The notes under the pieces are model-generated. The model saw only the letters and a list, made by a program, of their open reading frames with translations, made no database searches and was not told where the DNA came from. This document shows positions 20,495 through 31,202 of a DNA stretch of 64,000 bases, piece after piece. The first letter of the stretch is position 1. Each line of letters starts with the position of its first letter. The stretch spans positions 62,001 to 126,000 of the forward strand of contig MCFE01000027.1 in NCBI GenBank assembly GCA_002104905.1, read 5' to 3'. Made by a program: the position numbers and the translations under genes. Source of the stretch: Basidiobolus meristosporus CBS 931.73. Its lineage: Eukaryota > Basidiobolomycota > Basidiobolomycetes > Basidiobolales > Basidiobolaceae.

Positions 20495-20843
20495 TGTTGT
20501 CAGAGTCTTGGAGATATTGGAAGTGATTTGGATAACAAGTAGATTATGTGGTTTTCACTTAATGATTTGTTGAATGTAAAAGTAGTATTTATACTTTAAC
20601 TTTATCTTGGCATTACAAACACATAGAATAGGTTAAGGAAGGTCCCAAGAACATGTGTGCAAAGTTTGGGGCTGTTTGGACAACTTTGAAAATTTTCATG
20701 TTCTGGGTATCTGGTATTTTGGTGAAAATATTCTAAGTGAATCCCAAAAAGAAATTTGGTCAGTATTCTCTAGGATTTGAGGTTAATGATCTAAGTGACT
20801 AAGTTAGGTGAATATTTAGGTGGAATTACAAATTTTTAAAACA
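20495..20843 (-). repeat. Outer 5' LTR of the composite copia
   Basis: 349 bp, TGTTGTCAGAG...AAAACA. Same subtype as 11846-12194 but clearly diverged from it, so the host insertion is older than the inner LTR pair. Confidence 0.9.
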
Positions 20844-20937
20844 GTTCTCTAAATCACTTCCAATATCTGCAAGACTCTTACAACATCAATATCTCCAAGA
20901 CTCTTACAACATCAATATCTCCAAGACTCTTACAACA
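20844..20937 (+). repeat. 5' LTR of copia C, right part, with 26-bp triplication
   Basis: Resumes the LTR broken at 11845, beginning with the duplicated GTTCT. Its terminal 26 bp (TCAATATCTCC...TTACAACA) occur three times in tandem: the ancestral copy ends at 20885, then 20886-20911 and 20912-20937. The normal LTR has it once. Confidence 0.9.
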
Positions 20938-20949
20938 GGTTATGAGCCC
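20938..20949 (+). promoter_or_regulatory. Primer-binding site of copia C
   Basis: GGTTATGAGCCC abuts the LTR end without a spacer. It is the exact complement of GGGCUCAUAACC, the anticodon-arm sequence of fungal initiator tRNA-Met, as in Drosophila copia, which primes from a tRNA half. The gag ATG (20942-20944) lies inside it. Confidence 0.85.
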
Positions 20950-23015
20950 CCAGCTGTCACTCTCTGCAATGTCTACTACTGCTATTACTGGGATTTCTCC
21001 CTCTGCTGAAAAGTTGGATGGATCTAACTACCAAGTGTGGAAGGTGAAGATGAAGATGCTGCTACAAGAAAGATGCCTTTGGGATATTGTCATGGGAGAA
21101 GAACACTCTCCTAAAAATATGAGAGAGCAAGTCTTAAAGTACCAGAAGAAAGAACAAAGTGTCTTTCACTGCACATGCCTTAGTGTCAAGGACAAATTGC
21201 TAATTCAATGCTCAAGAGCAAAAACAGCAAAGAATGCCTGGAAGGCATTAGAAGACACCTCCCAGTCATGTTTGACTGCTAGGAAAATGTATCTAAGACA
21301 AAAATTTTTTACTATAAAGATGCAGCCAGGCAAAGAAATGAAAATTCAATCAACAGAATTAACCTGCTGGTGGATGAGATGGAATCTCTGGGCATACCAA
21401 CTACTGATGAGGATGTGATAGTAACCATCCTGAATGGCCTGACAGACAGGTTTCAGGGCCTTATATCAGCCCTAGAGTCCAGAACTAAAGATTTGACCTT
21501 AAATTATATATATGGAAGGCTCCTGGATGAAGAATTAAGAAAATCAAGTGGCAAAGGAAGGAAGAAAAAAATGCTTTAACAAGCAGTGATAACCAACAAA
21601 AGAGATACTCAAGACCTTTTAAAGGCAATAGCAACTTGTTTTATAGCTACTGCAAAAGGAAAGGACACACATCAGACTGGTGTTTCAAAAAGAGAGATAG
21701 TCAGCAAAAAAAGCCTGAATATCAAAATACTGCAACAACTGAACATAGACTATTCATATCTGCACTAAATATGACCACAAACAAGGACTTTCAAATGTGA
21801 GGTACTGACTCTGGAGCATCTCAACACTCTACACACCAAAAAGAACTCATTACCCAATATCAAGAAATTCCAATCAAGAAGGTTTTCATGGGTGACAATA
21901 GAACACTTAATGCAGTGGGAGAAGGAACTATCCAAGTACACATTAGAAGCAGCAAAGGAAGCCATACACTGACCTTTAAAGAGGTGCTCTATGTATCAGA
22001 AGTAGCCAAGAACCTACTATCTGTAAGCAAGGCCACTACAGAAGGACTCAGTTTCAGCTTTGACAATTCTGGATGCAAGATCACTGATCAAAATGGTGCC
22101 CATATTGCTCTGGGCTTCAAAGATCAGAATCTATACAAGTTGACTTATATTCTATCATACTTGAAAGCAATATAAGTAACCTGAATGAAGAAACACCAAT
22201 GCTTTGGCACAGAAGATTTGGGCACATCAATTTTGATTATTTGCGCAAAATGATCAAAAATCAGGTAATTTCCAGGGTAAAAACTGATCCCCAGCTAATT
22301 TGGAGCACTGTGAAGCCTGCATATATGGGAAACAAGCCAGACAAGTGTTCAAGAGCTCTGGGCTAATCAAAACTAAGAAAAATTAGATCTGATTCACTCA
22401 GATCTGTGTGGACCTATGCAAAAGTTATCCTTAGGTGGGATGAAGTATATAATCACTTTTATTGATAATTATGCAAGATACAAGTGGGTTTACTTCATGG
22501 AGAGAAAGGAAGAAGCTTTGTCTAAGTTCTGGGAGCTCAAAGCAATGGTGGAGAGAGACACTGGTGAAAAATCAGGAAAATATGCTCTGACAATGGTGGA
22601 GAATATACTTCAAAACTCTTCATCCACTTCTGTGAAATTCATGGGATAAAGCAAGAGACAACTGTACCTTACTCCCCACAGCAAAATGGAGTAGCAGAAT
22701 GTGCAAACAGATCAATTATTGATATGGCAAGATCTATGATCCATGATCAAAAATTATCATATGATTTTTGGGCAGAATCAGTTGCCACAACTGTACACCA
22801 TAAAATAAGAGTTATACCAGAACACTTTGTGATTCTACCCCACTTGAAGCATGGTATGGATACAGGCCAGGTGCAGAACATCTAAGAATACTTGGTGTAC
22901 AGCATATGCCAAGAAACTGCCTGGAAATCAGTCAAATTTAAGCCAAAAAGTGTAAAATGCATATTTTTGGGCTACTGCATTGAGAGTAAAGCATACAGAC
23001 TCTACAATACCAAAG
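20942..23015 (+). pseudogene. Copia C gag-pol, truncated and frameshifted
   Basis: Starts with the gag ATG in the primer-binding site and runs through gag (K-L-D-G-S-N-Y motif), protease (D-S-G-A-S at about 21810) and integrase (Q-Q-N-G-V-A-E at about 22680). Several frameshifts break it up. It stops being copia at about 23015, in the segment after the integrase core, where gypsy gag sequence follows. RT, RNase H and the 3' LTR are missing. Confidence 0.85.
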
Positions 23016-23127
23016 CAAGACACCCAGACAGAAAGGAATGGTCCAAGAGTACCTCTATGAATATAGATGTCTACTGGGGCAAATTGAAAGAATGGACCCT
23101 TTGGATCAGGTTGAATACTTTATTGAT
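23016..23127 (+). pseudogene. Gypsy gag fragment, left of the CACTA-like insertion
   Basis: Matches gypsy gag (the Q-I-E-R...P-L-D-Q-V-E-Y-F-I-D segment seen at about 49980-50050 on the minus strand). It ends at TTTATTGAT, where the CACTA-like element begins, and continues on the other side at 33613 with GGGTTGAAAGAAAG. Confidence 0.85.
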
Positions 23128-23146
23128 CCCTATGAAAAATAATTTG
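23128..23146 (+). repeat. Left terminal inverted repeat of the CACTA-like element
   Basis: CCCTATGAAAAATAATTTG; pairs with the right end at 33609 over the first 16 or so bases with few mismatches. Confidence 0.75.
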
Positions 23147-23370
23147 GTCCCATGGGTGGATCCAATCCAGATCATCCGTCAAGATCCCATTTAGAGACCA
23201 TCATAATAACAGCAGCTTGGAGTCAGTGACCCTCCTGACAATCTTATAACAAGATCATGACGGTGTTTTGCAAATTTTACAGCCAAATAAAGGGATAAAA
23301 CTTGACAATTTTTGATTGGTGCTGTGACAATATTTGCATGGTATTGTTGCAGTCTTTCAGCGCTCTATTA

Positions 23371-24103
23371 CTATCTTAAGTGGATCCAGTTGGCCAGGAC
23401 TTCCAGTTGCCTTATATGGCAAGAAACTTGATGGTATTTTGACGGCCTCATAGCAAGACTCTGATGGCTTTTTTTTGGCAGTATGACGGCCTGCTGCGGG
23501 TTCATTATAATGCTATTGTACCAATTTACCAAATAGTATTTCTTTTTTCTACCTCCCCTTGTGCAGTTCATATATTCAACTGTAGAATTACCTTTCTTTA
23601 TTTGCTTACCCACTACTACCATGGGTATTCCACATATAGTTCAAATCAAAAAAAACTATGGCCTCCTGCTTACTAACCTCTACAAACATGCACACCTACC
23701 GCAATTGACATACTTCTATCACCTCAACCTTACAACTTTTTAGGGTGATACTTGCAAAGTTACCATATACCTTGTACTGCTGGTAGCATATACATCTTGC
23801 AAACATATGCTTGGTTGTTGCTACTTCTGCCATGAATACCTCCTGAAGATTGGCAAAGAACTTCTTGGTATTAAGCCAATATATTCCTTCTCCCTGCTGG
23901 ATTCTAGTCCCCCTTATAGGTGCGCTCTGGCTTTTGTTTGTGTGAATTCTGTATTGAATGATGTAGAAGTTGGCTTGTGACCACAAGAAATCTGGCATAT
24001 CTTGGTGAAGTTTTCCTGATAAAAATTAGTTGCTTGTTGCACCCAGCCCAACTTTGCATTACTTAACTGATTACCCATGCATTGGAGCTGCTTAGCTTCT
24101 TAA
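23371..24103 (-). pseudogene. Tnp2-type transposase, C-terminal part
   Basis: The minus-strand continuation of the transposase at 28785-30980 beyond the nested copia D. Open pieces at 23696-23998 and 23371-23622 include an I-Q-Q-G-E-G-I-Y-W-L segment that is conserved in the second copy (about 40900-41120). Frameshifts separate the pieces. I cannot assign a specific domain to this part; it is linked to the transposase by position and by the parallel order in the second copy. Confidence 0.65.
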
Positions 24104-24453
24104 TGTTGTAAAAATTTGTATTTCCACCTAAATATTCACCTAACTTAGTCACTTAGATCATTACCTTCAAATACTAGAGAATACTGACCAAATTCCTTGT
24201 CAGGATTTACTTAGAATATTCTCACCAAAATACCAGGTACCCAGAACATGAAAAATTCTCAAAGTTGTCCAAACAGCCCCAAACTTTGCACACATGTTCT
24301 TGGGACCTTCCTTAACCTATTCTACGTGTTTGGAATGCCAAGACAAGGTAAAAGTATAAATACCACTTTTACATTCAATAAATCATTAAGTGAAAACCAC
24401 ATAATCTACTTGTTTGCTCAATCACTTCCAATATCTCCAAGACTCTTACAACA
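24104..24453 (+). repeat. 5' LTR of copia D
   Basis: 350 bp, TGTTGTAAAAATTTG...CTCTTACAACA, with TATA (AAAGTATAAATACC) and AATAAA (in TTCAATAAATC). Confidence 0.95.
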
Positions 24454-24465
24454 GGTTATGAGCCC
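24454..24465 (+). promoter_or_regulatory. Primer-binding site of copia D
   Basis: GGTTATGAGCCC directly after the LTR. Complementary to the initiator tRNA-Met anticodon arm; the gag ATG (24458-24460) is inside it. Confidence 0.85.
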
Positions 24466-27400
24466 CAAGCTGTCACTCTCTGTAATGTCTACTACTGCTA
24501 TTACTGGAATTTTCCCTCTGCTGAAAAGTTGGATGGATCTAACTACCAAGTGTGGAAGGTGAAGATAAAGATGCCGCTACAAGAAAGAGGCCTTTGGGAT
24601 ATTGTCATGGGAGAAGAATGCCCTCCTAAAAATGTGGGAGAGGAAGCCTTAAAGTACCAGAAGAAAGAACAAAGTGCCTTTAACTGCATTTGCCTTAATG
24701 TCAAGGACAAATTGCTAATTCAATGCTCAAGAGCAAAAACGGCAAAGAATGCCTGGAAGGCATTAGAAGACACCTACCAGTCATGTTCAGCTGCCAAGAA
24801 AGTGTATCTGAGACAAAAATTTTTTACTACAAAGATGCTGCCAGGAGAAGAAATGAAAATCTAACTAACAGAATTACCCTGCTGGTAGATGAGATGGAAT
24901 CTGTGGGCATACCAACTACTGATGAGGATGTGATAGTTACCATCCTGAATAGCCTGACAGACAAGTTTCAGGGCCTTGTATCAGCCCTAGAGTCCAGAAC
25001 TGAATATTTGACCTTAAATTATATATATGGAAGGCTCCTGGATGAAGAATTAAGAAAATCAAGCGCCAATAAGAAGGAAGAAGAAAATGCTTTGATAAGC
25101 AATGATAACCAACAAAGGAGGTACCCAAGACCCTACAAAGGCAACAGCAACCTATTTTGCAACTACTGCAAAAGGAAAGGACACACATCAGACCGGTGTC
25201 TTAAAAAGAGAGATTATCAGCAAAAGAAGCCTGAATATGGAAATGCTGCAACAACTGAAGATACACTATTCATATCTGCACTAAATATGACCACAAACAA
25301 GGATTCTCAGACGTGGTATATTGACTCTGGAGCATCTCAACACTTTACACACCAAAAAGAACTTTTTACCCAATATCAAGAAATTCCAATTAAGAAGGTT
25401 TTCATGGGTGACAATAGAACACTTGATGCAGTGGGAGAAGGAACTATCCAAGTAAACCTTAGAAGCAGTGAAGGAAGCCATACACTGACCTTTAAAGAAG
25501 TACTCTATGTACCAGAAATAGCCAAGAACCTACTCTCTGTAAGCAAGGCCACAACAGAAGGACTCAGTTTCAGTTTTGACAATTCTGGATGCATGATCAC
25601 TGATCAAGGTGGTGCCCATATTGCTTTGGGCATCAGAGATCAGAATCTATACAAGTTGACTCATATTCCATCATATTTGGAAGCCAATACAAGTAACTTA
25701 AATGAAGAAACACCAATGCTTTGGCACAGGAGATTTGGACACATCAATTTTGATTATTTGCGTAAAATGATCAAAGATCAGCTAATTTCTGGAGTGAAAA
25801 TTGATCCCCAGCTAATTTGGAGCACTGTGAAGCCTGCATATATGGGAAACAAGCCAGACAACCGTTCAAGAGCTCTGGGTTAATCAAAACTAAGAAAAAA
25901 TTAGATCTAATTCACTCAGATCTGTGTGGACCTATGCAAAATTTATCCTTAGGCAGGATGAAGTATTTAATCACTTTTATTGAGGATTATACAAGATACA
26001 CATGGGTCTACTTCATGGAGAGAAAGGAAGAAGCTCTGTCTAGGTTCAGGTAGTTTAAAGCCATGGTGGAGAGAGAAAATGGTGAAAAAATCAAGAAAAT
26101 ACGCTCTGACAATGGTGGAGAATATACCTCAAAACTCTTCATCCACTTCTGCAAAATTCATGGGATAAACCAAGAGACTACTGTACCATACTCCCTACAG
26201 CAAAATGGAGTAGCAGAACAAGCTAACAGATCAATAATTGATATGGCAAGATCTATGATCCATGATCAAAAATTATCCTATGATTTTTGGGCAGAATCAG
26301 TTGCCACTGCTGTATACCTTAAAAATAGGAGTTATAACAGAATACTTTGTGGCTCTACACCATTTGAAGCATGGCATGGGTACAGACCAAGTGCAGAACA
26401 TCTAAGAATGTTTGGGTGTACAGCATATGCCAAAAAACTGGCCGGAAATCAGTCAAAATTTGAGCCAAAAAGTGAAAAATGCATATTTTTAGGCTACTGC
26501 AATGAGAGTAAGGCATACAGACTCTACAATACCAAAGCAAAGAAGCTTATCAAGTCCAGGGATGTGTTGTTTGATGAAAATTCAAAATTTTTACAAAAAA
26601 TGATATCTCATGATGACAAAAATTTGATCTCGAGTCCACCAATTGTCAGGATTGAATCAGAGCAAAACAATGAGAATTTTTTCACTCCAGAGGACTCTAC
26701 AACCATGGTTTGGCCAGAATCAGTGCCCAGGAATATCCCAGAAGTGATCATTCCAGTATCAAATGCCTGGAGATCAAATCAGACAAGAAATAGCCCAAAT
26801 TACTATATTAATGAGGGTACAAAATTAGCCTATGCCTATTCAGTCCATATTGATGAACCCCAGACTGTAAAAGAGGCCCTAAATAGCCCTCAGATGAAGG
26901 TTTGGAGATCTGCAATGACTGAGGAATATCAGGCACTGATGGAAAATCAAACTTGGGACTTAATCAAAATACCAATCAAGCAAAAATCAATTGGATGCAG
27001 ATGGGTCTTCAAGACAAAATACAAGGCTGATGGTACAATTGAAAGATACAAAGCAAGACTTGTAGCCAAAGGATACTTTCAAACAAAAGGACTTAACTAT
27101 ACTGAGACCTTTGCACCGGTAGCCAAGTTTAATTTTATCAGATTAATATTGGCTATTGCAGCCAAATATAAGTTTTTTATTCATCAAATGGATGTAAAAA
27201 CTGCATTTTTGAATGGAGAACTTGATGAAGACATGTATATGGACCAGCCTGATGGGTTTGTTGACCAAGATAACCCCCATTTGGTCTGCAAGCTTAAAAA
27301 GTCACTATATGGTCTCAAACAATCACCAAGAGCCTGGAATTGTAAGATAGATTCTTATTTGGAATCTTTGAGTTTTAAAAGGAGTAATGCTGACTATAGT

Positions 27401-28426
27401 ATATACTATAAGCCAGATAGAGCAAATCCAGTTCTATTAGCTCTATATGTGGATGATCTTATTATAGCCGCCACTAACCTAGAAACATTGGAAGAGACTA
27501 AATCCAGCCTATCTAAGGAGTTCAAGATGTCTGATTTAGGAGAACTTAGTTACTACTTAGGGATTAAGTTCTCCATAGACAGAAGTACGCATACTATCAC
27601 CCTAAGCCAGTCCAAGTATATTCAAGATATACTAAAGAAGTACCAAATGGAAGACTGTAAACTGGCAGCTACCCCAATGGAGACAAACCTTAACTTGGTC
27701 AAGACTCAACCAAATCAAGAGAGCTTGGTGCCATCTGAAAGCCCTAACTTTCCTTATCAATCTATGGTCGGCTGTCTGATGTATAGCATGCTTGGAACAT
27801 GTCCAGATATCTCATATTCAGGGGGAGTTGTCAGCCAACATAATCAGAACTATGGATCTGATCATATTGCAGCAGTTAAGCAGATTTTTAGATACCTAAA
27901 AGGAACTGCTGATATTTGCTTAAGATACACTTATAAGGACCCAGAACAAGATCCTGTGGGATAGTCTGATGCAGATTGGGGACAAAATTTAGAAGACAGA
28001 AGATCCACCACAGGATACACCTTTCTTTACTGCAAAGGAGCAATTTCATGGAATTCAAGAAAACAACCAACTGTAGCACTTTCCACCACAGAAGCAGAGT
28101 ATATGGCAGCCTGTGAAGCTACAAAAGAAGCAATGTGGTTAAGAAAGCTGTTTACAGATTTAGGCCTATGTCAAAAAACGCCTATTACTTTATTTCAAGA
28201 TAATCAAGGATGTATACAATTAGGTACAAATCCAACTTTTCATGCTAGAACCAAGCACATAGATATTAGACATCATTTCATGCGTGAAGCTGTAGAGAAT
28301 AACTTAGTAAGCTTAGTTTACTGTCCTACAGATGAAATGATTGCAGACATATTTAGCAAACCATTAGCTAGAGACAAGTTTGAATATCTTAGGTCAAAAT
28401 TAGGACTAGTCAGTATGAATATTTAG
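24458..28426 (+). pseudogene. Copia D gag-pro-int-RT-RH polyprotein, broken
   Basis: All copia domains are present in order: gag with K-L-D-G-S-N-Y (about 24530), zinc knuckle C-N-Y-C-K-R-K-G-H-T-S-D-R-C (about 25160-25200), protease D-S-G-A-S (about 25323), integrase with Q-Q-N-G-V-A-E (about 26200), RT with A-L-Y-V-D-D-L (about 27440), and RNase H with T-T-E-A-E-Y-M (about 28090). Breaks are a 1-nt deletion early in gag (about 24510), another near 24862, a frameshift near 25810, TAG at 26051-26053 and TAG at 27962-27964. Both stops arose by transversion (GAG to TAG, TAC to TAG compared with copy B). The polypurine tract GAGCGGGAG precedes the 3' LTR. Confidence 0.9.
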
Positions 28427-28437
28427 CTGAGCGGGAG

Positions 28438-28784
28438 TGTTGTAAAAGTTGTATTTTCACCTAAATATTGACCTGACTTAGTCACTTAGATCATTACCTT
28501 CAAATCCTAGAGAATACTGACCAAATTTCTTGTCAGGATTTACTTAGAATATTTTCACCAAAATAGCAGGTACCCAGAACATGAAAATTCTCAAAGTAGT
28601 CCAAACAGCCCCAAACTTTGCACACATGTTCTTGGGACCTTCCTTAACCTATTCTACATGTTTGTAATGCCAAGACCAGGTAAAAGTATAATACTACTTT
28701 TACATTCAATAAATCATTAAGTGAAAACCACATAATCTACTTGTTCTCCCAATCACTTCCAATATCTCCAAGACTCTTACAACA
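28438..28784 (+). repeat. 3' LTR of copia D
   Basis: 347 bp, TGTTGTAAAAGTTG...CTCTTACAACA, preceded by the purine tract at 28429-28437. Confidence 0.95.
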
Positions 28785-30980
28785 CTTAATGCCATAGGCA
28801 TAGGTGTCTCCATGGGCACATTTGTCCTCAGTATTTTCCAACTCTTTCTGGCTGCCCTCCATGTGCCAACTCATCACATCTATGATGGACTTGATGGTAG
28901 TATTCTTGATGAGATTGGGATATGGTAGTACCTGCAACTTGACTGTCTTTGTATCTCCCCACACATCTGCTCCATAGGAAACTCCCAAAAGGTGAAGCAA
29001 GGCCTGATATTCTCCACACACCATGCAAGATGGAGTAGAGAATGGATATAGTAGCAGCAGAGATCTACGCATTCAGCTTTATGTTTGTAGTATAGCCGCT
29101 TAAATCCTGTCACAAACTCCTCACACAACAGCTGTAGATGCGTCAAGTTGGCATTGGTGATCTGCTTCTGGATAAATATTCCTACAATGTCCACATATGA
29201 CTCCCAATGCTTCCAATGTACTCTTGGTAGGAATGGCTTCAGAATACCACTTGAATAAATACATATCCAGTTCATCCAGTCTTTGCATTTGTATTGTTGC
29301 ATATTTGTATGAATATTAATTGGAGCCTGTGAGAAGTACTTAGGGTAGCAGATACTCTGTAATATCTTGCCAATTTTTCAAATTTCTCCAGTATCTTGAA
29401 GGGCTCATTTAGCTTGAAATGCCCTATGTACTACTTGATCATCAGTATAGGGATATTGTTGAAAGGCAAATGCATTGCTCCCAGTGGAAAGCTTTTGCTC
29501 CAACAGATACCCTCTATCTTAAGTATCTCTGGTTTCCAATTAATTCCATATTCCGGCCAATGGCTTATAGCTTGTCAACTTTGCTGTAATTGCGTGCTTA
29601 CTTCTGTATGTTCTCTCTGTGGAAAGATGATGTTCTTAGTGCTGGTGTTTGGGTAATAATAATGTGTGTGAGTTATGGAGTAAATCCCCTGGATCTCACA
29701 CATTTGACAGCAATACCATCCATTGTGCCTGGAAAAACCTGCTATCTTGCTGATGGATGGGGTATCTCCAATGCAGATAACAATATGCACTTTTACACAA
29801 TGGCCCTTTACCGTTATCCCACTGGAAAGCATACAAATTCATCCAGCAATGGATACAGGTAGCTATCCAGGTTGGACAGTGATTTAGGCCCAGATACCAG
29901 TGAGACTACCATCAGATTATTGCTCTGATACTGCAAGATGGGTGGCAGATTCAGTTTGATGAGAATCAGTGGCCAGTGGGATTTGCTGGTAGAGTACTTG
30001 TTTAATGAGAATCCATCAAGTGCTAAAGCAAAGGCATGGTCATACATACCTTCAAAGTAGCCCTTGCTTCTTAGCTGTTTGTAATGTTTGCCATCAAATA
30101 TATTGGATATGTTTGCGCTTGATTGATACTGAGTGCAGTACTTTATAGCTTTGCAATATATGTTGGATTGCATCAGCTTCCTCAAACAGGGTATGACCAG
30201 AATATATCCGGAGTGTGAACAATGTTTTCCCTCAATGGTGGTGGATTCCTGACAATTTGGACACATTGCAATAGCAGCATTTTTGGACGTGAATGCCATG
30301 CAACTGCTATCATATGCTGGAATCAGGACAGTCTCTGGATCATATGTTGCCAGCTGCATGATGGTTGTCCACTTGTACCATGTACATGGTAAGTTCCATC
30401 CTGTTATGATTTTGGCAAGAAGTAGTAATAAGTCCTCAAAGCCCCCATTAATGATATTAATGCAAATGCGCCACTTCTATAGCCACAACATTATATCATT
30501 CACCAGCAGATGGATTACTGGGCTCACTTGGCTCCATCAAGTATCCTTGGCATTTGTTTCAACAGGTGTTGTCTCATTGCATATAGGGATTTGACTGGGC
30601 TCATATGTGGTACTGTTGTTAGGGGAGATAGGCTCAAAAGCCATGAGTGAACCTTATTTGTCAGAGCTATCACTCTGCGTGCCATATTCAGAAGGCTGAG
30701 GTGAGCCCAAAGGTGTCACAAACTCACCTGACTCAGTTTGCGCAAGGTGACAAAGACAGCAAAGTGCCAATATAGAAGTATCAACTGGCCAGCAAGATAA
30801 TGTTGGTACAGTAGTGACTTATGAATGGTTAAATATGACCTGGGTGGCAAAACACTGGCCATGATCCTTGTAATACTTCCTATGCTGTCTGCATGCTTCA
30901 TGGCTGAGAGGCTTGCCACAATAGCCACATGGTCTTTTTTCTCTTCTCTTACGGTGTGGAGTCAAAGTAGTCTTGTCCAT
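28785..30980 (-). pseudogene. Tnp2/Plavaka-type transposase, N-terminal and catalytic part
   Basis: Read from 30980 on the minus strand, the ATG opens a 50-codon segment with a zinc-finger-like C-x2-C-x5-H-x2-C-x2-H (about 30882-30929), preceded by a basic stretch. Further on, 29814-30359 carries the transposase_21-type core: L-A-L-D-G-F-S with a probable catalytic Asp, W-P-L-I-L-I-K-L-N-L-P-P, and S-L-V-S-G-P-K. The segment 29575-29832 has G-D-T-P-S-I-S-K-I-A-G-F followed by C-C-x2-C, and 28880-29302 has a H-S-L-L-H-L-A-W...F-P-M-E-Q segment like the DUF4218 domain that follows Tnp2 in CACTA elements. Stops and frameshifts lie between these. Introns could explain some breaks, but decay is more likely. 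Confidence 0.75.
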
Positions 30981-31124
30981 GGGGCAAACAGTTTGACCTT
31001 CAACAACATTACCCTATTATATCACTTTTTGGTCAATACTCATGTGAACTTAAGACAGTCTTGTATTTGAGACATTGCACCTACATGAATGTAAAATTCA
31101 ATGATGACCCGCTATAGTAAGCAT

Positions 31125-31134
31125 TATAAATAAA
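31125..31134 (+). promoter_or_regulatory. TATA box of the second CACTA-element gene
   Basis: TATAAATAAA lies 78 bp upstream of the ATG at 31203, inside the 220-bp divergent intergenic region shared with the transposase gene. Confidence 0.55.
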
Positions 31135-31202
31135 GCTGTGGCACCACATACACACATATATGTAACACTATTTTCCCTTTGGTTTGACTCACTTCCATAT
31201 AT

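Larger units (their letters stand above)
11846..20843 (-). mobile_element. Composite copia retrotransposon with doubled pol
   Basis: One insertion of about 9 kb, bounded by related LTRs (11846-12194 and 20495-20843) and by an exact 5-bp target-site duplication GTTCT on both sides. It lies in the 5' LTR of plus-strand copia C. Read on the minus strand the order is LTR, primer-binding site, gag, inner LTR (19298-19647), pol copy B, inner LTR (15691-16152), pol copy A, LTR. The inner LTRs form a different subtype from the outer ones (GAAAATACGAA against GAATTACAAA near the end) and differ from each other at one base in 350. A GTTTG motif flanks the inner block at 15686-15690 and 19648-19652. The structure implies an insertion at the gag/protease boundary followed by unequal recombination. 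Confidence 0.9.
24104..28784 (+). mobile_element. Copia D, full-length LTR retrotransposon
   Basis: 4.68 kb, complete from LTR to LTR, with exact target-site duplication CTTAA (24099-24103 and 28785-28789). It sits inside the minus-strand transposase gene, and the empty site is preserved in the second CACTA copy at 42801-42805. The two LTRs differ at roughly 20 positions, so the insertion is not recent. Its internal length equals that of the composite element without its extra parts. Confidence 0.95.

Noticed and set aside
24454-24465. tRNA gene fragment at the LTR ends
   Set aside because: Only 12 bp complementary to the tRNA, always at the LTR-gag border: it is a primer-binding site.
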